DNA from: Prescottella equi
GTDB lineage: Bacteria; Actinomycetota; Actinomycetes; Mycobacteriales; Mycobacteriaceae
Direction of reading: 5' to 3'
DNA length: 64,000 nucleotides
Assembly: GCF_002094305.1 (NCBI RefSeq)
Contig: NZ_LWTX01000004.1
Span: 62,001 to 126,000 of the forward strand
The notes under the pieces are model-generated. The model was not told the DNA's origin. It saw only the letters and a list, made by a program, of their open reading frames with translations, and ran no database searches. Positions 42,316 to 52,102 of the stretch are shown piece after piece. Numbering within the stretch: the stretch's first letter is position 1; every line of letters begins with the position of its first letter. Made by a program: the position numbers and the translations under genes.

Positions 42316-43290
42316 TCAGACGGAGGTGACCGCCTCGGCGTCGGTGCGGGCGTCGACCGGCACGCGGACCCGGCCGGCCGCGTACAGGGCCGCGGTCGCG
42401 GCGGTGCAGGCACCCGCGAGCGCGACGTGGATGGTCACCAGTGCTGCCGGGACGTGCGTCCAGAACTGCACCAGCCCGACACACGCCTGCGCGACGACGA
42501 GCCCGACGACTACCTTCAGCCGCAACTTCACCGCGGCGCTCGCACCGACGGCGTAGAGCGCGAAGCCCAGCCCGACGAGCAGAGCGAGGTAGGCGACGAG
42601 CAACTCGGCGTGCAGGTGCACGAGGTTGGTGATGTCGAGGTCGAGACGTTCGACGGTTCGTTCCGGGTTCTTGTCGCCCGCGTGCGGCCCGGCGCCGGTC
42701 ACCATGGTGCCCGCGACGAGCGTGCCGGCCAGTGCGACGCCGGTCAGCGCCGTCAGCCAGCGGAGTTGCTTGGGGAGAGTGGTCACCTCGACGCCGTCGT
42801 CCGGCTGGTCGATCTTGTGGTAGAGCATCACCGACAGCCACACCATCGCCATCGACACCAGCAGGTGCAGCGCGACGGTCCACCAGAGGAGCCCGGTGAG
42901 CACCGTGATGCCGCCGAGGACGGCCTGGGCCACGGTCGACAGTGGCATCAGCCACGCGTAGGTGAGGACCTCGCGACGGCGTCCGGCACGGGTCACGGCC
43001 AGGACGACCGCCGCCGCGGTGGCGACCACCAGGAACGTGAGCAGCCGGTTACCGAACTCGATGAACTGGTGCATCCAGGGCGCCGTGGAGTCGCCGGTCG
43101 GAACGAAGCTACCCGGGTAGCACTGCGGCCACGTCGTGCAGCCCAGACCGGACGCCGTGACCCGGACCACCGATCCGGTGACGGCGATTCCGCCCTGCGT
43201 CACGATCACCGCGATCGCGATCCACTTCTGGACCGCCAGCGACGGCAGCGGTAGACGGTTGACCAGGTTCACAAACCCGCGATACAGCAC
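42316..43290 (-). CDS. ctaA: Haem A synthase (COX15/CtaA)
   Basis: CtaA oxidises the C8 methyl of haem O to a formyl group, giving haem A. The 324-residue protein has eight predicted membrane helices. The cysteine pair in LGCTTWPQCYPGSF and the haem-ligand histidines in PWMHQFIEFGNRLL, VALHLLVSM, LVHLHAELLVAYL and TIHVALAG fit the family. It starts at a GTG 6 bases after a -10 element, with no ribosome binding site. Confidence 0.94.
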   Translation of the reverse strand: MLYRGFVNLVNRLPLPSLAVQKWIAIAVIVTQGGIAVTGSVVRVTASGLGCTTWPQCYPGSFVPTGDSTAPWMHQFIEFGNRLLTFLVVATAAAVVLAVTRAGRRREVLTYAWLMPLSTVAQAVLGGITVLTGLLWWTVALHLLVSMAMVWLSVMLYHKIDQPDDGVEVTTLPKQLRWLTALTGVALAGTLVAGTMVTGAGPHAGDKNPERTVERLDLDITNLVHLHAELLVAYLALLVGLGFALYAVGASAAVKLRLKVVVGLVVAQACVGLVQFWTHVPAALVTIHVALAGACTAATAALYAAGRVRVPVDARTDAEAVTSV

Positions 43291-43296
43291 GCCCCG

Positions 43297-43302
43297 ATGG
43301 TA
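43297..43302 (-). promoter_or_regulatory. -10 element for leaderless ctaA
   Basis: On the minus strand TACCAT stands 6 bases before the GTG of ctaA, fitting TANNNT. Confidence 0.5.
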
Positions 43303-43364
43303 GAGGGCGATCCACTACGAGGTGTAGTTGGCCCCGGTTCGGTCGGTGTGACGTTCGACGGCGC

Positions 43365-44948
43365 TCACGACCCCGACGATCCGGTCGACCCACCGGAACC
43401 ACCGGCGCCGGGAGCGATGGACACGATGCCGGAGATGGTTCCCTGCATGTACCGGCCGTCGTCGGTGATGAGCGCCGACATCTGCAGCGTGTCGCCGAGC
43501 AGCGTGCCGGTAGCCGTCCTGGTGGTCTTCACTGCGCCCGTCTCGGGATCGAGGACGGCGTACGCGAAACCGTCGAGCGGCGTCGTGGTGTCGAGGCCCT
43601 GGCGGACCATCGTGTAGATGTTGCCGTCGGCGATGGACAGGTGCGGGACCGCGGAGCTGCGGACCTGGTTCTGCCATTTCGTCTCGCAGCCGTTGCCGTC
43701 CGCGTCGACGTCCACCCGGGTCATTCCGCCGCGGAACGGCGCCGAGGCGGGCACCGCTTCACCGGCGCCGGCGGGGACCGTCGGGTACGGGTAGCCGTAG
43801 GTGCTTGCGACGAAGACAGAGTTACCGACGCCGATGGGGGAGTTCTCGCTGCCGCTGCCCGACCCGACACTGCCACTCACGCTGCCGGACAGGCTGCCGC
43901 CCGAACCGCCGAAGCTGTCGCTGCTGCCCGACAGGCTGCCGCCGTCACCTGGAGGCAGTACCGGTTCCTTGCAGACCTCCTCGCCGGACGCCGAACGGTA
44001 CACCAGCAGGTTGACCTGGCCGTCGGCGTTGTCGACGATCGTCAGGTACTCGGAGCCGGTCACCGGACCGAAGTAGGTGGGCGTGGAACCGGTGCCCCAG
44101 CTGAGCTGCCCGGGCTTGCGTGCCGATCCTCGGTCGTACTCCCGCCGCCAGTCGATCGCGGGCTGGGCGTCCGGTCCCGCGCTGAGCTGATAGGTGGCGT
44201 GGGTGGTCGCCACCGCGGTGCCGTACTCAGAGGTCGAGATGCTGTTCTGCACCTGCTCGCCGTCCGGCAGTGCAATCGTGCGGGCGGCGCCCTGGGCGTC
44301 GACGGTGCCGACGATCCCGCCGCCCGTCGCGAACCACACGTTGCCCGCCCAGTCCGGTGCGAGACCCGTGACGTTGTCACCGTCCGGGATCGCAGTGGTC
44401 AGATCGACGCTGGTGTCGACGGCGAGCTGCCACGTGCCGTTCACCTGCTCGTGCCCGATGCGCAACAGGTGCCGGGTGCCGTCGACGACGACGAGACGAT
44501 CGTCGGAGTCGAGGTACGCGTACACCCCGCCGAGCAGGCTGCCCTTGGTGAGCTGCAGTTGGGCGAGTGAGCCGCCGACCGGGAATGTCGGCGCCTCCGG
44601 GTCGATCAGGTGGACCGTGGGGTTCTGCCCGATCATCGTCGTGCACAGCGCCACGACCAGACCGTCGGAACCCTGCAGCAGCGTCGGGCAGGCCGACGCC
44701 AGCGGGTACTGCGCGATCGAGACGTCCCCCGTTCCCGGGCCGGCGAGGCGGGTTGCGTCCGAGGAGCCCGCGTCGCCGTGCATGGTCGACGTCCCGTCGG
44801 GGCCGAGGTGCGGGTTCGGGGAAGCGAGCGGGCCCCACACGGGGGCCGCGTCGGCCGTCAGCGGTGCCAGGGCGAGGGCGAGTGCGCCGCACGCCGCGAC
44901 GGAGGTTCGGCGGAGTCCGGTCATCAGGGAATCGGTCACGCCGGTCAT
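43365..44948 (-). CDS. Secreted Gly/Ser-rich protein of unknown function
   Basis: A 527-residue exported protein. The N-terminus has LRRTSVAACGALALALAPL and a likely cleavage near TADAAP (about 31-36). The body holds repeats of beta-strand and Asp/Gly turns (VYAYLDSDDRLVVVDGTRH, NVTGLAPDWAGNVWFATGGG), suggesting a beta-propeller that resembles SMP-30 or NHL folds. A Gly/Ser-rich linker lies at about 335-370 and a second at the C-terminus. Two cysteines flank the linker. It sits between ctaA and an ABC exporter on the same strand. I know no mycobacterial counterpart at this place. The start at 44948 is uncertain; an ATG at 44924 is an alternative. Confidence 0.75.
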   Translation of the reverse strand: MTGVTDSLMTGLRRTSVAACGALALALAPLTADAAPVWGPLASPNPHLGPDGTSTMHGDAGSSDATRLAGPGTGDVSIAQYPLASACPTLLQGSDGLVVALCTTMIGQNPTVHLIDPEAPTFPVGGSLAQLQLTKGSLLGGVYAYLDSDDRLVVVDGTRHLLRIGHEQVNGTWQLAVDTSVDLTTAIPDGDNVTGLAPDWAGNVWFATGGGIVGTVDAQGAARTIALPDGEQVQNSISTSEYGTAVATTHATYQLSAGPDAQPAIDWRREYDRGSARKPGQLSWGTGSTPTYFGPVTGSEYLTIVDNADGQVNLLVYRSASGEEVCKEPVLPPGDGGSLSGSSDSFGGSGGSLSGSVSGSVGSGSGSENSPIGVGNSVFVASTYGYPYPTVPAGAGEAVPASAPFRGGMTRVDVDADGNGCETKWQNQVRSSAVPHLSIADGNIYTMVRQGLDTTTPLDGFAYAVLDPETGAVKTTRTATGTLLGDTLQMSALITDDGRYMQGTISGIVSIAPGAGGSGGSTGSSGS

Positions 44949-45016
44949 TGTCGATCCGGCCGGTCGGTTCCGGGAAGTGTTTCGCCGGACACGCGCCGAA
45001 TGCACGAATACTCGTG

Positions 45017-45814
45017 TCAGACGAACTTGAAAGTCCTGGTCGCGACGAAACCGGTCACTGCGGCCCATGCCGCGAGGATGGCCACGCAAGCGAAGTTGAC
45101 GGTCCCGCCGGTGGCGTCCTCGAGGGCTTGAGCCAGCGCGCCGGAGGGGACGATCTGGGCAGCGATCCGGACGCCGTCGTTGATCTGGTCCGCGAAGATC
45201 ACGCTGCCGATGCCCGCCATCGCGAACCACAGGATGTTCGCGAGGGCGAGGACGATCTCGGCCCGCAGTGAGCCGCCGAGCAGCAGACCCATGCACGCGA
45301 ACGTGACGGTGCCGAGCGCGATCACGACGGCGCCGAGGGCCAGGCCGAGCACGCTCGGCCGCCAGCCGAGCGCGAAGCCGATCGCGCCGAGGATCAGCGT
45401 CTGCATCGCAACGACGATCACCACCGCGGCGCTCTTACCGGCGATGATGCCCCACTTGGGCAACGGGGTCGCGCCCAGGCGTTTGAGCGCCCCGTACCGC
45501 CGGTCGAAGCCGACGGCGATGGCCTGTCCGGTGAACGCGGTCGACATGATCGCCACCATCATCACCGCCGGAACGATCGTGTCGACCCGATCGGTCCCGA
45601 AGTCGCCGATCGGCAGCAGCGTGAGGCCGATCAGCAGCGTGATGGGGATCAACATCGTGATGAGCAGCTGCTCGCCGTTGCGGAGCAGCAGCGTCAGCTC
45701 CAGCTTGGTCTGCGAGGCCAGCATCCGAGCGGGAGGCGCCGGCTGCGGATTCGGGGCGAACGTGCCGGCGGCGAAACGGTTGTCGGCCAAACGTTCGTGG
45801 TTCGTCACGCTCAT
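45017..45814 (-). CDS. ABC transporter permease, ABC-2 type
   Basis: A 265-residue integral membrane protein with about six helices. It has the ABC-2 exporter layout: a cytoplasmic N-terminus, then LLITMLIPITLLIGLTLLP, FDRRYGALKRLGATPLP in a cytoplasmic loop, and four further helices. The ATG overlaps the stop of the ATPase gene (ATGA). The longer frame to 46396 is an arginine-rich shadow. In M. tuberculosis I recall this pair as Rv1457c and Rv1458c. Substrate unknown. Confidence 0.92.
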   Translation of the reverse strand: MSVTNHERLADNRFAAGTFAPNPQPAPPARMLASQTKLELTLLLRNGEQLLITMLIPITLLIGLTLLPIGDFGTDRVDTIVPAVMMVAIMSTAFTGQAIAVGFDRRYGALKRLGATPLPKWGIIAGKSAAVVIVVAMQTLILGAIGFALGWRPSVLGLALGAVVIALGTVTFACMGLLLGGSLRAEIVLALANILWFAMAGIGSVIFADQINDGVRIAAQIVPSGALAQALEDATGGTVNFACVAILAAWAAVTGFVATRTFKFV

Positions 45815-46767
45815 CCCCTCAGATCCCGTCCCGTGAGTTCGAGGAAGACGTCCTCGAGCCGGCGCTGGTCGACCCGGATCTCCGTGGCGAGGGCGTCCTG
45901 ACCCGCGCACCACGACGTGACCGCCGCGACGATGTGTGGATCGATCGCGCCGCGCACGACGTAGTCGCCGGGGGAGACCTCCTGCGCCTGGAAGTCGGCG
46001 GGCAGTGCCGCCTGCAGCGGCGTCAGATCGAGCCCGGGCGGGGCGACGAGGCTCAACAGACCCTCCGCGCCGGTTCGGGTCACCTCGGACGGGGTGCCGG
46101 ACGCGACGATCCTGCCGTGGTCGATGATGACGAGTTCGTCGGCCAGCTCCTCGGCCTCGTCCATCAGGTGCGTGGTCAGCAGCACACTGACACCGTCCCG
46201 GCGCAGCGCGTCGACCAGCTCCCAGACCAGCAGGCGCGCCTGCGCGTCCAGCCCGGCGGTCGGCTCGTCGAGGAAGACCAGTTCGGGGCGTCCGACGAGA
46301 GCGCACGCCAGCGACAGTCGCTGCTGCTGTCCGCCGGACAGACGGCGGTACGGGGTACGGCGGGCGTCCTGCAGGCCGAGGCTGCGCAGCAGCCACTCGG
46401 GATCGAGTGGATTCGCCGAGTACGACGCGACCAGGTCGAGCATTTCGCCCGCCTTGGAACCCGGATATGCGCCGCCGCCCTGCAGCATCACACCGATGCG
46501 TGGCCGGAGGGCCGCCGAGTCGGCGATCGGGTCGAGTCCCAGCACCCGCACCGAACCGGTGTCGGGTGCGACGAAGCCCTCACACATCTCGACGGTGGTG
46601 GTCTTGCCCGCACCGTTCGGGCCGAGGAGCGCGAGCACCTGGGCCCGCTCGACCCGGAGTTCCAACCCGTCGACGGCCCGTACCTCGCCGAACGTCTTGA
46701 CGACGCCCTCGAGCCGCACCGCGGGCTCACCCTTCTTCAACGTCGTCGCCGACGTTCTGCCAATCAC
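45811..46767 (-). CDS. ABC transporter ATP-binding protein
   Basis: A 318-residue ATPase with the Walker A GPNGAGKTTT, signature LSGGQQQRLSLA, Walker B LVFLDEPTAGLD and the switch histidine in LLTTHLMDEAEEL. The C-terminal extension (about 220-318) is typical of drug or lipid exporters of the DrrA/CcmA group. It is coupled to the permease. A gene for mannosyltransferase MptB follows upstream on the same strand with its own promoter. Confidence 0.94.
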   Translation of the reverse strand: MIGRTSATTLKKGEPAVRLEGVVKTFGEVRAVDGLELRVERAQVLALLGPNGAGKTTTVEMCEGFVAPDTGSVRVLGLDPIADSAALRPRIGVMLQGGGAYPGSKAGEMLDLVASYSANPLDPEWLLRSLGLQDARRTPYRRLSGGQQQRLSLACALVGRPELVFLDEPTAGLDAQARLLVWELVDALRRDGVSVLLTTHLMDEAEELADELVIIDHGRIVASGTPSEVTRTGAEGLLSLVAPPGLDLTPLQAALPADFQAQEVSPGDYVVRGAIDPHIVAAVTSWCAGQDALATEIRVDQRRLEDVFLELTGRDLRG

Positions 46768-46775
46768 GAGGATCC

Positions 46776-46781
46776 AGCCTA
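46776..46781 (-). promoter_or_regulatory. -10 element for the ABC exporter genes
   Basis: On the minus strand TAGGCT ends 8 bases before the GTG of the ATPase gene. No ribosome binding site is seen. Confidence 0.45.
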
Positions 46782-46794
46782 AGCCCCGGCCCGA

Positions 46795-48480
46795 TCAGAC
46801 CGGTGCGGTGGTCTGCTGCGCCCGCCACGGCAGCAGGTTCCGGGTGAGGATTATGACGGTCAGGCAGGTGAGGGTCGTCGCCACCGCGGCCTGCACGATC
46901 ATGAACGGCTGATACTCGGCCCCGTTGGGCATCAGGATCACGCCGACGACCGACGAGAAGGCGATGGTCGGGACTCGGAACACCGGCCGGGTCGCCCATG
47001 CGGCCAGCGGGATCACCGCCCAGAGCAGGTACCACGGCTGGACCACCGGGAACAGCAACACGATCGCTCCGAGCGAGACGCCCAGCGCGCCCACCGGGTG
47101 GATGCGGCCGACGAGCACGGCGACCAGCATGCGCAGCGTGATGAATGCCGCGACCAGCGATGCGATCGGGCGGGTCAGGCTCAGCACTGCGGTGGTGTGG
47201 TCGCCGAGTCCCAGCAGGACGCCGACGAGCCCGGTCCCGAGTCCCAGCAGGGTCGGAATGGACATCCAACTGCGCACCTCGGTCGCCGTACCCAGGGTCT
47301 GGGTCCAGCCCATGCCGAGCCCGCTGGCGACACTGACGAAGACGGTCACCGCAATCGCGACCACACCCAGCAGTGCGGCGGCGGACGCGAGTGCCTTCGT
47401 GTTCGAGCCCCACCTGCGGGCGAGCGCCATCCCCACGAACCCGAGCGCGAGCAGGGACGGAATCTTGATCGTCGACGACAGCGCGATCAGCGTCGCACCC
47501 GCCAGCAGCAGCACGAGCGCGCGCCCGCGGATCGGATCCTTGCCCTCGACGGCGCGCAACGCGAGTTCCACGCCGGCGAGCATGAGGCCGATCATCAGCG
47601 CTTCGTTGTGGATCCCGGCGACCAGGTGGAACAGCACGAGCGGGTTCGCGGCGCCGAGCCAGAGGGCACTCACGCTCGACACCCCGCAGCGCCGGGCGAG
47701 CCGGGGCAGCGCCCACACGATCATCGCGACGCCGGCGAGGGCCAGGAGGCGGTGCAGGAAGATGCCCGCCACGATGTTGTCGCCGGTGAGCCAGGTGATC
47801 CCGCGGCCCATCCAGAGGAACAGGGGGCCGTACGGCGCGGGGGTGTCCCGCCAGATGTTGGGCACCGTGCGGGTGAGGACGTGGTCGACGCCCAGTGCGC
47901 CGGCCGGACCGATCTCGTACGGGTCCAGTCCGCGGGCCGTGATCTCGCTCTGGGCGAGGTAGGAGTAGACGTCCCGGCTGAACATCGGCGGCGCCACCGT
48001 GAGCGGGATCACCCACAGGAGCAGCGTCCGATCGAGTTGGGACCGACTGAGCTGGCGGATCGCACGTCCGCCCCGCATGCTGCCGACCGCGAACCGCCCC
48101 AGCAGCAGCCAGGCCAACACGACCATCACCGTGCCGGTCATCGCCATGCTCAGCGTCGCGCTGGGCATGCGGGCGGGAAGTCCGAGGATGCGCAGCCCCT
48201 GGACCGGGTTCTGCAGGACGGGCTGCGCGCCGGCGCCGAGGGCGCCGACCGCCATGAGGACGGCACCGGTCGCGCCGAAGAGGCGAATCCGATGAAGCTG
48301 CCGCGTCTCGTGCCCGTCGAGTCCGGGCGCCTCCGGTTCGTCGCCGTGCAGGCGGTCCGACACGGAGGGTCGGTGGGAGCGGCCGTCGACGCCGAGCGCA
48401 CGCTTGGCGAAGGCGGTCACCTTCTCGGCCCGAGACGGGGCCGGGGCTTCCGACTCGTGTTCCATCTCGGTCTGCGGCAC
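46795..48480 (-). CDS. mptB: Alpha-1,6-mannosyltransferase, MptB type
   Basis: A 561-residue integral membrane mannosyltransferase with about 12-13 helices. MptB uses polyprenyl-phosphomannose to extend the alpha-1,6-mannan core of lipomannan at the outer face of the membrane. After a charged cytoplasmic N-terminus (to about 65), the first outer loop holds PPMFSRDVYSYLAQSE, the GT-C style acidic motif, and later IHNEALMIGLMLAG. It starts at a GTG 7 bases after a -10 element. The product ties the organism to lipoarabinomannan-making mycolata. Confidence 0.88.
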   Translation of the reverse strand: MPQTEMEHESEAPAPSRAEKVTAFAKRALGVDGRSHRPSVSDRLHGDEPEAPGLDGHETRQLHRIRLFGATGAVLMAVGALGAGAQPVLQNPVQGLRILGLPARMPSATLSMAMTGTVMVVLAWLLLGRFAVGSMRGGRAIRQLSRSQLDRTLLLWVIPLTVAPPMFSRDVYSYLAQSEITARGLDPYEIGPAGALGVDHVLTRTVPNIWRDTPAPYGPLFLWMGRGITWLTGDNIVAGIFLHRLLALAGVAMIVWALPRLARRCGVSSVSALWLGAANPLVLFHLVAGIHNEALMIGLMLAGVELALRAVEGKDPIRGRALVLLLAGATLIALSSTIKIPSLLALGFVGMALARRWGSNTKALASAAALLGVVAIAVTVFVSVASGLGMGWTQTLGTATEVRSWMSIPTLLGLGTGLVGVLLGLGDHTTAVLSLTRPIASLVAAFITLRMLVAVLVGRIHPVGALGVSLGAIVLLFPVVQPWYLLWAVIPLAAWATRPVFRVPTIAFSSVVGVILMPNGAEYQPFMIVQAAVATTLTCLTVIILTRNLLPWRAQQTTAPV

Positions 48481-48487
48481 ACGGTGC

Positions 48488-48493
48488 AGCGTA
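48488..48493 (-). promoter_or_regulatory. -10 element for leaderless mptB
   Basis: On the minus strand TACGCT ends 7 bases before the GTG of mptB. Confidence 0.5.
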
Positions 48494-48601
48494 GCGGTGC
48501 GAACGAGGGGTCCCGGCCGGGGTCGTGCGGGCAGGCCCCGAATCGGGTGTGTCCCGGATCACGCAGGTAACCCTTCGTGGACCGATGCGCTTAATTCCGT
48601 C

Positions 48602-48616
48602 ACACTGGTGTTGTGA
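48602..48616 (+). promoter_or_regulatory. SufR-type operator ACACT-N5-TGTGA
   Basis: ACACT-GGTGT-TGTGA matches the inverted repeat reported for M. tuberculosis SufR, as I recall it. It covers the GTG start codon of sufR (48613-48615), so bound SufR would block both initiation of transcription and access to the start. It supports autoregulation of the suf operon. Confidence 0.7.
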
Positions 48617-49359
48617 AATCGGAAGCGGCTCGACGCGCGAGTGGGGAAAGGGCAGGTCACGTGCCTGCTCAGACGTCCACGGGCGCGGCGCTGCCCGTGA
48701 CCGGCGCGCACGAGGGACACACTCGCGCCGCGGTCGTGCAGTTGCTCGTCGAGGAGGGGCCGATCTCGGCCACCGACATCGGCGCGCGACTCGGCCTCAG
48801 TGCGGCCGGTGTCCGACGCCATCTCGACGTCCTCATCGAGGCGGGGGAGGCACAGGAAGCCAGTGCCGCCAGCTGGCGCCAGCGTGGCCGCGGCCGGCCG
48901 GCGAAACTGTTCCAGATCACGGCGGCGGGCCGCGGAAAGCTCGGCCACACGTACGACGATCTCGCGGGCGCGGCCATGCGTCAGTTGCGCGAGATCGGTG
49001 GAGACGCGGCCATCGAGGACTTCGCCCGTCGCCGGGTGCAGTCGATCGTCGGTTCGGTCGCTCCGGTCGACGACGACGAACCGGAGGCCGTCGAGTCGAC
49101 GGCGGAGGAGATCGCCGAGGCGTTCACCTCGGCCGGTTTCGCCGCCTCGATCCGTCCGGTCGGCAACGGTGTGCAGATCTGTCAGCACCACTGCCCGATC
49201 TCGCACGTCGCGGAGGAGTTCCCCGAACTCTGCGAGGCGGAGCGGGCCGCGTTCGCGGAACTGCTCGGCACCCACGTCCAGCAGTTGGCGACCATCGCGA
49301 ACGGCGACTGCGCCTGCACCACCCACGTTCCTCTCGCATTACCCCGAAAGACCTCATAG
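48613..49359 (+). CDS. sufR: Iron-sulfur biogenesis repressor SufR
   Basis: A 248-residue repressor that senses Fe-S cluster status and controls the suf operon. The winged helix is seen in [30 protein letters not shown] and [16 protein letters not shown]. The C-terminal sensor holds QICQHHCPI, a cysteine in FPELCEAE and NGDCACTTH, which together supply cluster ligands. The start is a GTG at 48613 inside a probable SufR operator; a second GTG at 48661 is possible. It is the first gene of the suf operon. Confidence 0.92.
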   Translation: MKSEAARRASGERAGHVPAQTSTGAALPVTGAHEGHTRAAVVQLLVEEGPISATDIGARLGLSAAGVRRHLDVLIEAGEAQEASAASWRQRGRGRPAKLFQITAAGRGKLGHTYDDLAGAAMRQLREIGGDAAIEDFARRRVQSIVGSVAPVDDDEPEAVESTAEEIAEAFTSAGFAASIRPVGNGVQICQHHCPISHVAEEFPELCEAERAAFAELLGTHVQQLATIANGDCACTTHVPLALPRKTS

Positions 49360-49418
49360 ATGTTCTCTCCGGTGGACAGCTCACACCGGTACGTAACAAG
49401 ACTCCGGAAGGAGCTCGC

Positions 49419-50864
49419 ATGACCGTCACACCAGACCAGGTGACACCCGAGGCGCCCCTGTCTCAAGAAGAGACGATCGCCTCGCTGGGCAACTACGAGT
49501 ACGGCTGGGCGGACGCCGACGTCGCCGGTGCCAGTGCGCAGCGAGGTCTGTCCGAGGACGTCGTGCGGGACATCTCCGCAAAGAAGAACGAACCCGACTG
49601 GATGCTCGACATCCGGCTCAAGGCACTGCGCACCTTCGACAAGAAGCCGATGCCGCACTGGGGCTCGAATCTCGACGGCATCGATTTCGACAACATCAAG
49701 TACTTCGTGCGGTCCACGGAGAAGCAGGCCGAGAGCTGGGAAGACCTGCCCGAGGACATCAAGAACACGTACGACAAGCTGGGCATCCCGGAGGCGGAGA
49801 AGCAGCGCCTGATCGCCGGTGTCGCAGCGCAGTACGAGTCCGAGGTCGTGTACCACCAGATCCGTGAGGATCTCGAGGCGCAGGGCGTCATCTTCCTCGA
49901 CACCGATTCGGGTCTGCGTGAGCACCCGGAACTGTTCCGTGAGTACTTCGGCACGGTCATCCCGGCCGGCGACAACAAGTTCTCCGCGCTGAACACCGCG
50001 GTGTGGTCCGGTGGATCATTCATCTACGTGCCGCCGGGTGTGCACGTCGACATTCCGCTCCAGGCCTACTTCCGGATCAACACCGAGAACATGGGTCAGT
50101 TCGAGCGGACGCTCATCATCGTCGACGAGGGCGCTTCGGTGCACTACGTCGAGGGCTGCACGGCCCCGATCTACAAGTCCGACTCGCTGCACTCCGCGGT
50201 GGTCGAGATCATCGTCAAGAAGGGCGGCCACTGCCGCTACACGACGATCCAGAACTGGTCGAACAACGTCTACAACCTGGTGACCAAGCGCACCAAGGTC
50301 GAGGCGGGCGGCTCGATGGAGTGGATCGACGGCAACATCGGCTCCAAGGTCACGATGAAGTACCCGGCCGTGTGGATGATGGGCGAGCACGCCCGCGGCG
50401 AGGTCCTCTCCGTCGCGTTCGCCGGCGAGGGCCAGCACCAGGACACGGGCGCGAAGATGCTGCACCTTGCGCCGCACACGTCGTCGACCATCGTGTCGAA
50501 GTCGGTGGCCCGCGGCGGCGGTCGCGCGTCGTACCGCGGCCTGGTCCAGGTCAACAAGGGCGCCCACGGGTCGAAGGCGACCGTCAAGTGTGACGCCCTG
50601 CTGGTCGACCAGATCAGCCGCTCGGACACCTACCCGTACGTCGACGTCCGCGAGGACGACGTGACGATGGGTCACGAGGCCACGGTCTCGAAGGTCAGCG
50701 ACGACCAGTTGTTCTACCTCATGAGCCGCGGTCTGACCGAGGACGAGGCGATGGCCATGGTGGTGCGCGGGTTCGTCGAACCCATCGCCAAGGAGCTGCC
50801 GATGGAGTACGCCCTCGAGCTCAACCGCCTGATCGAACTGCAGATGGAAGGGGCGGTGGGCTAG
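49419..50864 (+). CDS. sufB: Fe-S scaffold protein SufB, without intein
   Basis: SufB is the scaffold of the SufBC2D complex. The 481-residue protein shows [40 protein letters not shown] and the C-terminal [22 protein letters not shown]. In M. tuberculosis SufB carries an intein before the cysteine of EGC|TAP, as I recall; here residues 246 and 247 are joined without an insert. GGAAGGAG lies 5 bases before the ATG at 49419. Upstream extension of the frame through sufR is a shadow. Confidence 0.97.
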   Translation: MTVTPDQVTPEAPLSQEETIASLGNYEYGWADADVAGASAQRGLSEDVVRDISAKKNEPDWMLDIRLKALRTFDKKPMPHWGSNLDGIDFDNIKYFVRSTEKQAESWEDLPEDIKNTYDKLGIPEAEKQRLIAGVAAQYESEVVYHQIREDLEAQGVIFLDTDSGLREHPELFREYFGTVIPAGDNKFSALNTAVWSGGSFIYVPPGVHVDIPLQAYFRINTENMGQFERTLIIVDEGASVHYVEGCTAPIYKSDSLHSAVVEIIVKKGGHCRYTTIQNWSNNVYNLVTKRTKVEAGGSMEWIDGNIGSKVTMKYPAVWMMGEHARGEVLSVAFAGEGQHQDTGAKMLHLAPHTSSTIVSKSVARGGGRASYRGLVQVNKGAHGSKATVKCDALLVDQISRSDTYPYVDVREDDVTMGHEATVSKVSDDQLFYLMSRGLTEDEAMAMVVRGFVEPIAKELPMEYALELNRLIELQMEGAVG

Positions 50865-52048
50865 TGAGCACCCCCGTGACGGGAGTACAGGGCGCGGCGG
50901 CCGGCGAGAACGTCGCCCCCGCGACCAACAAGGGTGAGGTCTTCACCTCGTTCGACGTCAACGCGTTCGAGGTGCCCGCCGGCCGGGACGAGGCGTGGCG
51001 CTTCACGCCGCTGCGCCGGCTGCGCGGGCTGCACGACGGCAGCGCCGTCGCGACGGCCCCGGCGGTCGTCGCGGTCCACGGCGACGTCCAGGTCGAGACC
51101 GTCGGCCGTGACGACGCCCGCCTCGGGCAGGGTGGCGTTCCGTTCGACCGGGTTGCCGCGCAGGCCTACTCGTCGTTCGAGTCTGCCACCGTGGTGACCG
51201 TCGGTCGGGAGACCGAGGTGGCCGCTCCGGTCCACATCGAGGTCACCGGACCGGGCGAGGGCGAGGTCGCGTTCGGACACCTGCAGATCCGGCTCGAGGA
51301 GTTCGCGAAGGCCACGATCGTCCTCGACCAGAAGGGCAGCGGCACCTACGCGGAGAACGTGGAGTTCGTGATCGGCGACAGCGCGTCGCTGACCGTCGTC
51401 GCGGTGCAGGACTGGGCCGACGACGCCGTCCACACCGCCGCGCACCACGCTCGGCTCGGTCGTGACTCGGTGCTGCGGCACACGTCGGTGAGCCTCGGCG
51501 GCGACCTCGTTCGCATCACCCCGACGGTCAAGTACGCCGCGCCCGGTGGCGACGCCGAGATGCTCGGCCTCTACTTCGCCGATGCCGGCCAGCACTTCGA
51601 ACACCGGCTGCTCGTGGACCACTCGCAGCCGCACTGCAAGTCCAACGTCGTGTACAAGGGTGCGCTGCAAGGTGATCCGGAGTCGGGCAAGCCGGACGCG
51701 CACACCGTGTGGATCGGCGACGTGCTGATCCGCGCCGAGGCGGAGGGCACCGATACGTTCGAGCTCAACCGCAATCTCGTGCTCACCGACGGCGCGCGCG
51801 CCGATTCGGTGCCGAACCTCGAGATCGAGACCGGCGAGATCGTCGGCGCCGGACACGCCAGCGCCACGGGACGTTTCGACGACGAGCAGCTGTTCTACCT
51901 GCGGGCCCGGGGTATCCCCGAGGACCAGGCCCGGCGGCTGGTCGTTCGTGGCTTCTTCCACGAGATCATCAATCGCATCGCCGTCCCCGAGGTGCGCGAG
52001 CGTCTCGAGGCCGCTGTCGAGGCCGAGCTGGCCGCGGTCGGCGCCTGA
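50864..52048 (+). CDS. sufD: Fe-S assembly protein SufD
   Basis: A 394-residue partner of SufB in the SufBC2D complex. It has the SufBD beta-helix with VEFVIGDSASLTVVAVQDW, EHRLLVDHSQPHCKSNVVYKG and the end motif GHASATGRFDDEQLFYLRARGIPE. The GTG overlaps the last base of the sufB stop (TAG/GTG). A 54-bp gap to sufC contains no obvious promoter. Confidence 0.95.
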   Translation: MSTPVTGVQGAAAGENVAPATNKGEVFTSFDVNAFEVPAGRDEAWRFTPLRRLRGLHDGSAVATAPAVVAVHGDVQVETVGRDDARLGQGGVPFDRVAAQAYSSFESATVVTVGRETEVAAPVHIEVTGPGEGEVAFGHLQIRLEEFAKATIVLDQKGSGTYAENVEFVIGDSASLTVVAVQDWADDAVHTAAHHARLGRDSVLRHTSVSLGGDLVRITPTVKYAAPGGDAEMLGLYFADAGQHFEHRLLVDHSQPHCKSNVVYKGALQGDPESGKPDAHTVWIGDVLIRAEAEGTDTFELNRNLVLTDGARADSVPNLEIETGEIVGAGHASATGRFDDEQLFYLRARGIPEDQARRLVVRGFFHEIINRIAVPEVRERLEAAVEAELAAVGA

Positions 52049-52102
52049 TCCGGTTCGCCGCCCTTACACAGATACTTCGCCGATACCCGCATAGGAAATC
52101 GA

